A program made the position numbers and the translations under genes. Under the pieces are notes generated by a model. That model was not told the DNA's origin, ran no database searches, and saw nothing but the letters and a program-made list of their open reading frames with translations. 64,000 nt of DNA from JBBIPA01 sp963820495 (GTDB lineage Bacteria > Chloroflexota > Dehalococcoidia > GIF9 > UBA5629). The stretch is taken from the NCBI GenBank assembly GCA_963820495.1, contig CAWGAF010000001.1:1325948-1389947 (forward strand), given 5' to 3'. Positions within the stretch are counted from its first letter, which is position 1, and each line of letters opens with the position of its first letter. Positions 26,110 to 34,856 of the stretch are shown one piece after another.

Positions 26110-27377
26110 GGAACTATCTCTCCCCATAACCCATCCCTGCATGGCTCGACCAGCCGAACTGGCAAAATACTGTTCGTTAACTTTTTATGGCTTCGGGTAA
26201 ACACCCTTATGTAGTTATTGCTCAGACCCGAGTATGTATCTGCGTTGTGGCTTGTCTCTGCCTCCCATAGCACCGCCATGGTTCGTCCTAAAAACTGCTT
26301 CTGAAAGCTATGGGCGCTTTCCTTTGCCAGAGCCAGCATCCGTAAACTGCGCTCTTTTTTCGACTTTTCATTGACCTGTCCACTCATTTCAGCTGCTGCT
26401 GTCCCGGGGCGAGCGGAATAAGAGAAGACGTGAATATCAGCAAAGCCTATATCGTGGCAAAAACTGTAGCTTTCTTCGAACTCTGCATCACTTTCCTCAG
26501 GGAAGCCCACCATAATATCGATGGTGATAGCTACATCAGGTACTGTATGTCTAATAATGGCTATTGCCCTTTTGTAATCCTCAATAGAATAATGGCGTCC
26601 CATGCGCTTTAGTACGGTATTGCTGCCGCTCTGCAAAGCCACATGAAAATGACGGCATAGTCGGGAATCCTGCCATAAACTGAGCAATTCTTCAGATATT
26701 TCCTGGGGTTGCAAGGAGGAAAGGTGCAGCCTGGATACGTCTGTCTCCCTGAGAATACGCTTAACCATTTGTTTGAGATTAATTCCGTTATAGTTGTAAG
26801 CGCCAATCTTGGTGCCGGTAAGTATGACTTCCTTATAACCAGCAGAGACTTTAGCCTTGACTGTAGCAATTACTTCCTCAACGGGCAGGCAGGACTCATG
26901 CCCGCGTACCAGGGGTACGATGCAATAGGCGCAGAAATCATCGCAGCCGTCCTGAATCTTGACGAAACTGCGCACTCGAAATAAATTATCTGACTCAGGC
27001 TCGCCTGCGGGGCAAATCGGCTTAAGGTGAAGGCTTCTTTTCACCAGCTCTGTTATATTCATTTTGTGCTCGTTGCCGATGACCAGGTCAACTCCAATAT
27101 TAGCCAACTCCTGTGGTGCTCTCTCAGCATAGCAGCCAGTGGCAACAATCAATGCCTTTGGATTTCTTTTTCGCAGCAGTCGCAGCAAATGTCTTGATTT
27201 ACGGTCGGCAATATGGGTCACAGTGCAGGTATTGAGAATGCAAACATCGGCATTGTCATTACTGGTAACACGAAAACCAGCTTCGGCAAACTGATTAGCC
27301 AGAAGCTCTGATTCCGCCTGATTCAGCTTGCAGCCCAGGGTTTGAAAAGTTACCACTGGGCTATTTTTCTTGGTCAT
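26106..27377 (-). CDS. mtaB: tRNA threonylcarbamoyladenosine methylthiotransferase
   Basis: 423 residues of the radical-SAM methylthiotransferase family. The N-terminal domain has TLGCKLNQAESE and the NTCTVT and TGCYAERAP cysteines (auxiliary cluster). The radical-SAM motif is C-D-D-F-C-A-Y-C. The GCKLNQ and NTCTVT forms mark MtaB, which adds methylthio to t6A37 of tRNA, rather than MiaB or RimO. A partial C-terminal TRAM-like region closes the protein. The start at 27377 has no Shine-Dalgarno but a near-perfect promoter ten bases upstream. Confidence 0.92.
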   Translation of the reverse strand: MTKKNSPVVTFQTLGCKLNQAESELLANQFAEAGFRVTSNDNADVCILNTCTVTHIADRKSRHLLRLLRKRNPKALIVATGCYAERAPQELANIGVDLVIGNEHKMNITELVKRSLHLKPICPAGEPESDNLFRVRSFVKIQDGCDDFCAYCIVPLVRGHESCLPVEEVIATVKAKVSAGYKEVILTGTKIGAYNYNGINLKQMVKRILRETDVSRLHLSSLQPQEISEELLSLWQDSRLCRHFHVALQSGSNTVLKRMGRHYSIEDYKRAIAIIRHTVPDVAITIDIMVGFPEESDAEFEESYSFCHDIGFADIHVFSYSARPGTAAAEMSGQVNEKSKKERSLRMLALAKESAHSFQKQFLGRTMAVLWEAETSHNADTYSGLSNNYIRVFTRSHKKLTNSILPVRLVEPCRDGLWGEIVP

Positions 27378-27386
27378 ATCAAGGGA

Positions 27387-27416
27387 ATTATATTGACACC
27401 AGGTTTGATAGGTCAA
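27387..27416 (-). promoter_or_regulatory. Near-consensus promoter of mtaB, leaderless
   Basis: On the minus strand: TTGACC (27416-27411), 18-base spacer, TATAAT (27392-27387). Nine bases separate the -10 box from the ATG, implying a two- to three-base 5' leader. The same promoter is duplicated at 30862-30891. Confidence 0.65.
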
Positions 27417-27545
27417 CTGGCGATAGACTTTTTCTATACTTGGTTTAGCAGACTGATTTAATGTTGGACAACCGATTACAAATTGTGGCTGATTGCTTAA
27501 TCGAGATCACGAACACTTAATAAAAAAATAATGAATTCTTAATAT

Positions 27546-27574
27546 TTGACAAATCACATCGGCTTATTTATAGT
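27546..27574 (+). promoter_or_regulatory. Sigma-70 promoter of the repeat lipoprotein gene
   Basis: TTGACA at 27546-27551, 17-base spacer, TATAGT at 27569-27574. It would yield a leader of roughly 90 bases before the ATG at 27674, which has a good GGAGG. Confidence 0.6.
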
Positions 27575-27673
27575 TGAACCATTCCACTTATACATATTAT
27601 TAGACAATCTTTTTACTTTTTTATCTGAACATCAACATTTAAACGGACCTATTATCAAAGATGGAGGTGGGAT

Positions 27674-29044
27674 ATGTCGAAAAAAGTCTTATGGTCTGTC
27701 TTAGTACTGTTTCTAATCATACTTCTCGGCACAGCATGTACGCCCAGCGCTAGTGAAAAAGATTTGAAGCTGCTTCAATCTCAAGTGCAATCATTGACCA
27801 CTGCACTGCAATGGACACAAAAAAATCTGTTGGCAGCCGAAGACACCATAAAAGACATTCAGAGTCAAAGCGCACAGCTTCAAAACAAACTTGAACAATA
27901 CTCTTCAGATAGCTCTTGTTCTGTTGCTAACACTGCCACGCAAATCTGTAATAAAGATGATAGAGCGATATTAGTCTGTACCCAGCCTTTCTTGTCACCT
28001 TGTTATTCTGGGCCCTGGTCATCCGAATTTTGCAACCCCTGTTCATGTTGGTGTCCTACCATTTGCGCCACGTGCAACCTATATCCTTATTCTGGTCTCT
28101 ATCCCTGTCCAATTCCTCCCTACTCTTGGTGTTCACCCTGTGATCCATATTTACCAATATGCCCTAACCCATGTTGGCCATCACCTATATCTATTAATGT
28201 AACAGCAAACGCAACCTCGGATGGAACTGAAGCATCAAGTGCTGTAGCCACCGCGACCATTACTACTAATTCGCCCGTAAATATAACGGTGACAGCAACA
28301 GCTACAATTGATTCTCCTGAAACTTTATTGGCTTCGTCAACACCCGAGTCAGAGTCTTTACAGACAACAGAGGTCATGGATGAGCCATTTCTTAACCCTG
28401 CTGCTGCAACTGAATCCCTACCAGTAACGGAGTCAGTATCAATACTAGAGTCTACCTCAGCAGAAATGATAGATACAGTTACGCCTGCTATTCAATCTAC
28501 ACCCGATGCAATGTCTGAATCCGCAACTACATCGGAGACTGAAACCATCATTGCTCATACAACTGAATCCGTATCACCCGTAACGACCACGGAAGATCCT
28601 CTTGGAACTATTTCGGCTATGCCTTCGCCAACGCAAGAGGTCTTGCAGACTACGGCAGCTATAGATGATCCAGTGCTTGACCCTGCTCCTGTGACTGTAC
28701 CCCTACCCGTAATCGAGGCTGAATCAATACCAGCACCAACCGCACCAGAAGTGACAGATGCAATTGTACCTGATATTCTATCTACGCCAGACCCAATACC
28801 TGAACCTATAAAAGCCTCAGATACTGAAATAATCGTAACTCCGGTACCCCAACTAACAACACCAATGCCACTTTCTGACCCACTACCAGCATATGCTCAG
28901 GCGGCAACCCCTCCAGCACCCTTACCTTTAGACAACGCAGCGACCATAGAAACTACTACCACTACTCCTGATACACTAATTGAGCCTGCAGCGGTAGATT
29001 CACCATTTCCAAAACGAATACCAGAAGACGAGGTTGTAAATTAG
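27674..29044 (+). CDS. Repeat-rich lipoprotein, Cys- and Pro/Thr-rich
   Basis: 456 residues. A lipoprotein signal peptide ends in LLGTAC (lipid-modified Cys22). Then come a coiled-coil of heptad-like Leu/Gln (about 30-75), a Cys/Pro/Trp/Tyr-rich knot with many cysteines (about 80-170), and a long Thr/Ser/Pro/Glu-rich region. Within that last region two units of about 100 residues repeat: each begins LQTT-x2-x-D-[EDP]-P and contains an S-T-P-D segment and TET-I-I or TEIIV. No known domain. It is probably an extended cell-surface stalk protein. Confidence 0.75.
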   Translation: MSKKVLWSVLVLFLIILLGTACTPSASEKDLKLLQSQVQSLTTALQWTQKNLLAAEDTIKDIQSQSAQLQNKLEQYSSDSSCSVANTATQICNKDDRAILVCTQPFLSPCYSGPWSSEFCNPCSCWCPTICATCNLYPYSGLYPCPIPPYSWCSPCDPYLPICPNPCWPSPISINVTANATSDGTEASSAVATATITTNSPVNITVTATATIDSPETLLASSTPESESLQTTEVMDEPFLNPAAATESLPVTESVSILESTSAEMIDTVTPAIQSTPDAMSESATTSETETIIAHTTESVSPVTTTEDPLGTISAMPSPTQEVLQTTAAIDDPVLDPAPVTVPLPVIEAESIPAPTAPEVTDAIVPDILSTPDPIPEPIKASDTEIIVTPVPQLTTPMPLSDPLPAYAQAATPPAPLPLDNAATIETTTTTPDTLIEPAAVDSPFPKRIPEDEVVN

Positions 29045-29280
29045 AGGAGCTGGTAACTGGTATACATTGTGAGGGCGTCGGCCCGCCACGCTTACGTGCT
29101 TGGCATTACTTTGAATTGCAGTGGAAACCTACATTAAACAGCGAATTGTGTAGATATGGCTTACTCCATTAGCCCTTGCCTACACAATATTACTAGAATG
29201 GCATTGACCATTTGTTGGTATAAACCAGTTCTACCGTGTATTATTCTCCTACATTGGAAATAGAAGAGCTTTCCTGCCCT

Positions 29281-30411
29281 TTAATTAAACTCGAAGCCTT
29301 TCTCGGTGATGAGCCTCATACAAGCATCGACTACGCTGGCGTCGTAGAGGGTACCTCTATTTTGCGAGATTTCCTCTAAGGCCTTGCTTATGCCAAGAGC
29401 CGGCCGATAAGGTCGATGAGAGGCCATAGCTTCAACCACATCAGCCACACCTAAAATTTTGGCTTCAAACACTATATTGTCACCAGATATGCCTTGAGGA
29501 TACCCTGATCCGTTTAATCTCTCATGGTGTTGGAATACAGCTTGGGCAACTGGCCAGGGAAATTCTAGGCCTTTTACTATATCGTAAGCGACTTCAGGAT
29601 GAGTCTTGATAATACCAAACTCATAGCTGCTTAACCTGCCGGGTTTGCTTAGAATCTCTGCTGGCACGGCGACTTTCCCTATGTCATGAATGGTCCCCAT
29701 AACTTGGATACCTTCAATCCTCTCATCCGAGAGGCCCATTTCCCGGGCAATAGCACCAGCAAATTTAGCCACCCGCTGCTGGTGTGCAGCCGTATAGGGG
29801 TCCCTCGTTTCACCTAACACTATTATGGACTTGACCGCTTCATTTAACATCGTACGTAGACCACTGGCATCTTGTTGAGTTTTCCACTCAGACCCTGGGG
29901 ATTTATTCACCTCATTTCTGCCTTCCTCGGCTACAGGTGAGAACCTCACTTCATCATTTGCTAAGCTACCCCATGTTTGGGAGAGATTTGTGGCTATACT
30001 ACCAACTATGTGAAGTTGATAAGTATGTCCTTGATAAGCTCTAAACATTAATGAAATCCACAAGCATAGCGAAAAAGTAACAATAATCCAGTACAATATA
30101 AAAAGGAACCAATATAGAACAGAGTCGGTAAGTATAAGCAGATTCAGAACAGTAATTGGCACTGCCAATATCCCAAAGACTATGATAGATTGCCAGGCGT
30201 GAAAGCGAATAAATCTATCTTTTCCTTTAGTTAGCAACATGATTATTCCAGATATCCAGCCAAGTAAGTAGCAAAGAAGTCCAAAGATATTGGGATGCAA
30301 TCTAGTAGCGGATTCGCGCAATACTTTTAGCTTTTGGATGTCTATCGTCTGCTCATGAGTGATCTCTTTGTTAAAATAAACCGTTTTTAAAAGGGAATCG
30401 GAAGCAGGCAT
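29281..30411 (-). CDS. DUF4870 membrane module fused to an HD-GYP phosphodiesterase domain
   Basis: 376 residues. The N-terminal ~100 residues after position 40 are a DUF4870 three-helix membrane module (GLLCYLLGWISGII, IRFHAWQSIIVFG), close to the stand-alone protein at 21332. The C-terminal domain (about 190-376) is HD-GYP: the metal motif HDIGK at about 241, HHERLNGSGYP with GYP at about 290, and DVVEAM. HD-GYP enzymes hydrolyse cyclic di-GMP. The membrane module presumably senses an envelope or membrane signal. The start has only a weak GGTGAG. Confidence 0.88.
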   Translation of the reverse strand: MPASDSLLKTVYFNKEITHEQTIDIQKLKVLRESATRLHPNIFGLLCYLLGWISGIIMLLTKGKDRFIRFHAWQSIIVFGILAVPITVLNLLILTDSVLYWFLFILYWIIVTFSLCLWISLMFRAYQGHTYQLHIVGSIATNLSQTWGSLANDEVRFSPVAEEGRNEVNKSPGSEWKTQQDASGLRTMLNEAVKSIIVLGETRDPYTAAHQQRVAKFAGAIAREMGLSDERIEGIQVMGTIHDIGKVAVPAEILSKPGRLSSYEFGIIKTHPEVAYDIVKGLEFPWPVAQAVFQHHERLNGSGYPQGISGDNIVFEAKILGVADVVEAMASHRPYRPALGISKALEEISQNRGTLYDASVVDACMRLITEKGFEFN

Positions 30412-31173
30412 ACTATCTCACCTTTTTACAAAGTTGTTTTTTCTATGTGATCCGGAGTAGCTATATTGGAATAGCTTAAATAATAAAACGATGAAATCGG
30501 GCCTTTAGTTTAGAGATTTTTTAAAAAATTTTAGAGAGAACCATAGTCGGTTAGTAACGTAACGATGTATTGTTTTGAACCGCCTCCATGCCATAATTAG
30601 GGGCAGAGTTGCAGTACGGCCACAGTGTGCGTGGCTATGTGTGCCGAAATAGAGGCCAAGGAAGAACGCTTTGTTGCTCAGGCACTTTACCGAAGGCTAC
30701 CAAGTCATTGTATCAGATGGTAAATGGGGAAAAAGATACCAGCAATCAGACGTTAATTTATTGGCACACCACCAGCCAGAAGCTCGGATTCCGCCTGGTT
30801 TAGCTTGCAGCCCAGGGTATGAAAAGTTACCACTGGGCTATTTCTCTTGGTCATCAAGGGAATTATATTGACACCAGGTTTGGCAGGTCAACTGGAGATA
30901 GACTATTTTGAACATTTGGCCTAGCAGACGGGTTTAATATTGGGCTAACGATTGCACATTTTGGCTTTTGTTTCACTTTTCTTCTAGATGGTAATATGAG
31001 GTGATGAACCTGGCTGGTAGTGGGCTATGGAATGTAAAACCGAATTCGGTGGTTGGCTTATCTTCATCGCACTTATACGGTTCATAAATTGTCCACCTCA
31101 ATAATTTATTAAATGCCTGCGTTCAATCAGACCACTGCCAGGGGCACCGACAACCAATAGCCAGTATACTGAA
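30412..31173. other. Intergenic region with decayed sequence
   Basis: 762 bases without an intact gene. It contains the truncated mtaB copy (30753-30965). From about 30620 to 30750 there is a frame-broken stretch reading like a decayed coding sequence, with segments such as AEIEAKEERFVAQALY and then, one frame over, EGYQVIVSDGKWGKRY. I do not recognise the parent family. Confidence 0.45.
30753..30965 (-). pseudogene. Duplicated mtaB promoter and truncated 5' end
   Basis: Bases 30775-30965 match 27299-27490 at roughly 85-90 percent by eye, covering the mtaB upstream region, the TTGACC-18-TATAAT promoter (30891-30862) and the first 27 codons. The copy has a two-base deletion between the -10 box and the ATG at 30854, so that gap is seven bases. 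It encodes MTKRNSPVVTFHTLGCKLNQ and on to ESELLA, then diverges and stops at 30753 after 33 codons. Confidence 0.8.
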
Positions 31174-32868
31174 TCAGGGAGTTACCGTTACAGTGACATT
31201 GTCAGTAACACTGCCGTTACTATTACGGGCAGTAAGGGTGTAAATGGTGGTTCCGGTAGGAAATACGTCTACTTCATGGGGAAAGTAAATGCTCAAATCT
31301 TCTATATGAAAACCGCCTACATCGCTATCAATATACGCTAAGGTTGCTCCTGAGATTTCCCAGCTTAAAGTTGAAGACTGACCAGCAGTCTTAGTTACTT
31401 GGTCTGCGCCATCTACGGAAAATTCGATTATTACCGGCGGGCTTGTTGACATAATTGTAACCGTGACTGACTCAGTTACAGAGTCATAGCTGTTAGTGGC
31501 AGTAAGGGTATAATTGCCGGCAGCGACCGTTTTGCTACCTGATGCCGTCAAGCCAGTATAACTGCTCGTACCTGTAATAGAAATTGAAGTTGCCCCGGTG
31601 GTCTCCCAGTACAAAGTTGAAGAGCTTGCGGTAAAACTAACTATCACCGGTTTACCTGAAGCCACCGTAACCGTAGCTGACGCAGTTACAGGACCGATAT
31701 TGTTACGGGCAGTAAGGGTATAAGTGGTAGTTTCAGTTGGATATACTACTTTGGTTCCTGATGATAAGACATTACCGATGTCCTGATTGATAGAAATCGA
31801 AGTTGCTCCGCTAACCGCCCATTCCAAAGTTGAATCCTCGTCGACATCAATGGTGACCGGGTCTGCGGTAAAACTGTTTATCACAGGTGCTCCTGGAACA
31901 GCGACCGTAATCTTAACTGTTGCAGTTGCAGAACCAGCGGCATTAGTGGCAGTGATAGTATAAGTGGTGGTTTCAGTTGGGGTTACCACCTGCGTTCCAG
32001 ATGAAGTGACTATACCAATACCCTGATCTATATTAACATAACTAGCTCGGGCGACTTTCCATTGCAAAGTTGCAGGCTCGCCGACAGCAATACTGCTCGG
32101 GCTTGCGCTAAAACTGGTTATCCCCGGCTCAGGAGGCTCCTTCACGGTAACGGTGACTGAGGCGTTCACAGGGCCAGCGCTATTAGTGGCAGTAAGATGG
32201 TAGGTGGTGGTCGTATCTGGGGATACCGTCTGTGTCCCGGACGAAGAGACGGTACCAATTTCCTGGTCGATAGAAACTGAAGTCGCTCCGCTAACATCCC
32301 AAGATAACTCGGTTTCCTGTCCTTGTGTAATTGTAGAAGGTTCAGCACTAAACGAGTTTACAGCAGGTGGTTTTTTAAATTCAGTAGATGTGCCTGCTGT
32401 TGACTGGTCACCCGATGGTTTACTCGATGATGTAAAAAAGGAATCACTATTTAGGGCAAAGGCAATTCCTCCGCCTACTAACACTACAAATATCAAGACC
32501 ATAAGAGGTATAGTAATGCCCGAGGGGCGTTTCTTTTTGCGCATAGCTGTAGTTTTGCTACGCATTTTTTGTTGCTGATATTGATTTGACTTCCTCCGAC
32601 CTGGTGTTTGTTGTACATCACTCCAATCTAAGGGAACACCGCAATTACTACAAGCGCTCTGACCATAGACAACTTGTGCCTTGCAATTAGGACAGGCGTA
32701 TATCTGCTGCCCCCCCATTTGTTGCGCATCAGGCTCCTGCTGGGTATAAGATGGAGGAGGCGTTTGTTGTACTAGTCCCCAATCTAAAGCAACACCACAA
32801 TTCCCACAAGCGCTCTGACCATAGACAACTTGTGCCTTGCAATTGGGACAGGCGTACATCTCTTGCAT
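31174..32868 (-). CDS. Zinc-ribbon membrane protein with five Ig-like repeats
   Basis: 564 residues. Two nearly identical zinc-ribbon units (about 5-35 and 57-90; C-P-N-C-K-A-Q-V-V-Y-G-Q-S-A-C) form the N-terminus. After a basic segment comes one transmembrane helix (about 118-140). Five Ig-like beta repeats of about 80 residues follow, beginning near residues 168, 248, 328, 407 and 478; each has the pattern SFSA-P-S-T-I, LSWDVSGATSV, SSGT-x-V-x-P and TTTYTLTA. Inferred topology is ribbons inside, repeats outside. Function unknown; the repeats suggest adhesion or cell-surface binding. Confidence 0.8.
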   Translation of the reverse strand: MQEMYACPNCKAQVVYGQSACGNCGVALDWGLVQQTPPPSYTQQEPDAQQMGGQQIYACPNCKAQVVYGQSACSNCGVPLDWSDVQQTPGRRKSNQYQQQKMRSKTTAMRKKKRPSGITIPLMVLIFVVLVGGGIAFALNSDSFFTSSSKPSGDQSTAGTSTEFKKPPAVNSFSAEPSTITQGQETELSWDVSGATSVSIDQEIGTVSSSGTQTVSPDTTTTYHLTATNSAGPVNASVTVTVKEPPEPGITSFSASPSSIAVGEPATLQWKVARASYVNIDQGIGIVTSSGTQVVTPTETTTYTITATNAAGSATATVKITVAVPGAPVINSFTADPVTIDVDEDSTLEWAVSGATSISINQDIGNVLSSGTKVVYPTETTTYTLTARNNIGPVTASATVTVASGKPVIVSFTASSSTLYWETTGATSISITGTSSYTGLTASGSKTVAAGNYTLTATNSYDSVTESVTVTIMSTSPPVIIEFSVDGADQVTKTAGQSSTLSWEISGATLAYIDSDVGGFHIEDLSIYFPHEVDVFPTGTTIYTLTARNSNGSVTDNVTVTVTP

Positions 32869-33248
32869 AGGCGTATCTCTATTTTAATGACTAATCGTCC
32901 ACAACTTTGTCATATGCTATAGAACATGCAAAATTTTCTTGATAAATATAATACCACTATTATACCTGCAAAATGTTAATAGTACAGATTCTAACATTAC
33001 GCCTGGCCTGGTTTTTTGGGGTGGGGGCAGGTCAGTTAGTGACAAAACTTAATATTTTAAGGCTACTTGCATTTATCCATTGCTGCAACATCTAGAGTAC
33101 CATAATTTCCCGCGTCGACCCGTTCCGTGCATTGATTTTGGCATAGATTAAACCTATAAGCCTCTACTGCTAACTAAAATTTTCGATTTGTAGATATTCA
33201 GTGAACAAAATAACGGAATGTGCAGCACCCAATAACTTGCAATAGATA

Positions 33249-33277
33249 TTGCCTGCCAGGAGTTTTTTATATATAAT
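33249..33277 (+). promoter_or_regulatory. Probable promoter of the yedE operon with flanking direct repeat
   Basis: TTGCCT at 33249-33254, 17-base spacer, perfect TATAAT at 33272-33277. A direct repeat CTGCCAG occurs at 33253-33259 and again at 33280-33286, overlapping the -35 box and the likely start of transcription. That placement is what a repressor site would have. Confidence 0.5.
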
Positions 33278-33325
33278 GTCTGCCAGCCGATTTGGCTAAT
33301 CAAATGAAGGAAAGGGGGTGACGTT

Positions 33326-33352
33326 ATGATTGTCCTGAATCGCAGAACCTGA
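33326..33352 (+). CDS. Leader mini-ORF (8 codons) upstream of yedE
   Basis: ATG at 33326 with a strong AAAGGGGGTGA ribosome site encodes MIVLNRRT and stops with TGA, which overlaps the next ATG. It resembles a regulatory leader peptide, but nothing in its residues (no Cys or Sec codon) tells what it could sense. Coding status is unproven. Confidence 0.4.
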   Translation: MIVLNRRT

Positions 33353-33501
33353 TGTTGCACAGGTTTGATGCGCGTGTTGCATCATCATTGTTTGCACCCT
33401 GCTGCGTGGGAAACCAGCAACGTTGCCCTCCTGACTGTTTTCTGCTGATATCCACAGGCTCCGACGTTATGTGTTTTCCAGGCACAGGGAAAATATTATA
33501 A
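33352..33501 (+). CDS. Possible 49-residue Cys-rich leader ORF
   Basis: It begins at the TGATG overlap with the mini-ORF and runs 49 codons, ending 15 bases before yedE. The product would contain five cysteines, including a CC pair and C-P-P-D-C. There is no homologue I recognise. Tight coupling on both sides hints at translation-dependent control of yedE, or it may be chance open frame. Confidence 0.35.
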   Translation: MLHRFDARVASSLFAPCCVGNQQRCPPDCFLLISTGSDVMCFPGTGKIL

Positions 33502-33516
33502 CGAAAGGAGCGTTCA

Positions 33517-34620
33517 ATGACACTAATTTTACGGTTTTTTACCTCTCGTTGGGGTCCTATTATCACTGGTATATTTGTCGGCGTGCTCGCCCCAGTGCTG
33601 GTTAAACTAGGCAATCCTGGCAACATGGGGGTTTGTGTTGTCTGTTTTAGCCGGGATATTGCCGGAGCACTGGGCTTACACCAGGCCAGCGTGGTGCAGT
33701 ATATCCGCCCGGAAATTATCGGATTTGTGCTGGGTGCTCTTGTTGCTGCTCTTATCTTTCGTGAATTTAAGCCACGTACTGGTTCAGCACCGCTAGTTAG
33801 ATTCTTACTGGGCATGTTTGCCGTTTTCGGCGCCCTGGTGTTTTTAGGATGCCCCTGGCGTGCCTATCTGCGGCTTTCCGGCGGCGATTGGAATGCTATT
33901 TTTGGCATCATTGGTTTAATAGTAGGAATTGGAATAGGCATCGTTTTCCTGCGTATGGGATTCAGTCTTGGCCGCAACCGTCCAGGGCCAAAAGCTTTGG
34001 GCTGGGTCATGCCTGCCATTATGGTGGTATTGCTAATCCTTTTGCTGGTTGCTCCACAATTCGGACGAGACGCTAGCGGTAATCCTACAGGACCCATCTT
34101 CTTTTCCACAAAAGGGCCCGGCAGCCAGCACGCCCCGCTGATAATCTCCCTCGTTATCGGGCTGGCTATTGGCTTCTTGGCTCAGCGCAGCCGTTTCTGT
34201 ACCGTCGGAGCCATACGCGATGTGATATTGCTCCGCGATGCCCGTCTGCTTTATGGCATTCTGGCGTTAATTGTGGCTGCCTTCATTACTAACTTTGCTC
34301 TGGGGCAGTTTAATCCCGGCTTTGCCAACCAACCTGTAGCTCATACCGATAGCTTGTGGAATTTTGGCGGCATGGTGCTAGCTGGCTTGGCTTTTACTCT
34401 GGCTGGAGGCTGTCCCGGCAGGCAGCTATTCCTTTCTGGAGAAGGTGATGGCGATGCCGCTGTTTTTGTCAGCGGTATGATTGTGGGTGCGGGAATTGCC
34501 CATATTTATACCATGGCCAGTTCGCCTAGCGGAGTAGGTGATTTTGGCCCGATAACAGTGATTGTAGGACTGGTTGTCTGCGTTGTCATCGGGTTGACAA
34601 TGAGGGAAGCAAAGGCATAA
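33517..34620 (+). CDS. yedE: YedE-family selenium/sulfur transporter
   Basis: 367 residues with about ten predicted helices and the internal duplication of YeeE/YedE proteins. Conserved cysteine motifs are visible: MGVCVVCF near residue 32, FLGCPWR near 110, SRFCTVGA near 228 and AGGCPGRQL near 305. YedE members found with a YedF/TusA partner are proposed to move reduced selenium or thiosulfate-like sulfur across the membrane. AAAGGAG precedes the start; the TusA-like gene follows 14 bases later. Confidence 0.9.
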   Translation: MTLILRFFTSRWGPIITGIFVGVLAPVLVKLGNPGNMGVCVVCFSRDIAGALGLHQASVVQYIRPEIIGFVLGALVAALIFREFKPRTGSAPLVRFLLGMFAVFGALVFLGCPWRAYLRLSGGDWNAIFGIIGLIVGIGIGIVFLRMGFSLGRNRPGPKALGWVMPAIMVVLLILLLVAPQFGRDASGNPTGPIFFSTKGPGSQHAPLIISLVIGLAIGFLAQRSRFCTVGAIRDVILLRDARLLYGILALIVAAFITNFALGQFNPGFANQPVAHTDSLWNFGGMVLAGLAFTLAGGCPGRQLFLSGEGDGDAAVFVSGMIVGAGIAHIYTMASSPSGVGDFGPITVIVGLVVCVVIGLTMREAKA

Positions 34621-34634
34621 GGAGGCATAATAGT

Positions 34635-34856
34635 ATGAGTGATATAAAGACTGTAGATGCTCGTGGACTATCTTGCCCACAGCCGGCAATGTTAGCTCTT
34701 CAGGCTATAAAAAAACTGGATAAGGGAGAGATTGAGGTGCTGGTTGATTCTGGCACCGCATGTGAAAATGTTTCGCGCCTGGCTAGAAATGCTGGCTGGG
34801 AGGTGATTATTGAGGATCAGCCTGAAGGCAATTACCGGATTGTGTTAAAGAAATGA
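34635..34856 (+). CDS. TusA/YedF-family sulfur or selenium carrier
   Basis: 73 residues with the TusA fold. The motif DARGLSCPQPAM carries the carrier cysteine in the C-P-x-P signature at about residue 14. A second Cys sits in the TACENVSRL region. It carries persulfide or selenide between a desulfurase and acceptors. AAGGAGG is upstream, and its stop overlaps the next start by four bases (ATGA). Confidence 0.9.
   Translation: MSDIKTVDARGLSCPQPAMLALQAIKKLDKGEIEVLVDSGTACENVSRLARNAGWEVIIEDQPEGNYRIVLKK

Larger units (their letters stand above)
32869..33516. other. Intergenic region with leader of the selenium/sulfur operon
   Basis: 648 bases between divergent genes. The first 380 bases are AT-rich with nothing recognised beyond weak promoter-like boxes for the leftward gene. 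The remainder holds the promoter at 33249-33277 and a leader of about 230 bases with two small ORFs (listed separately). Confidence 0.5.

Noticed and set aside
33324..33815. 163-codon minus-strand frame over the yedE leader
   Set aside because: It lies antisense to yedE and its leader, has low-complexity composition and no recognised motif; judged a chance open frame.
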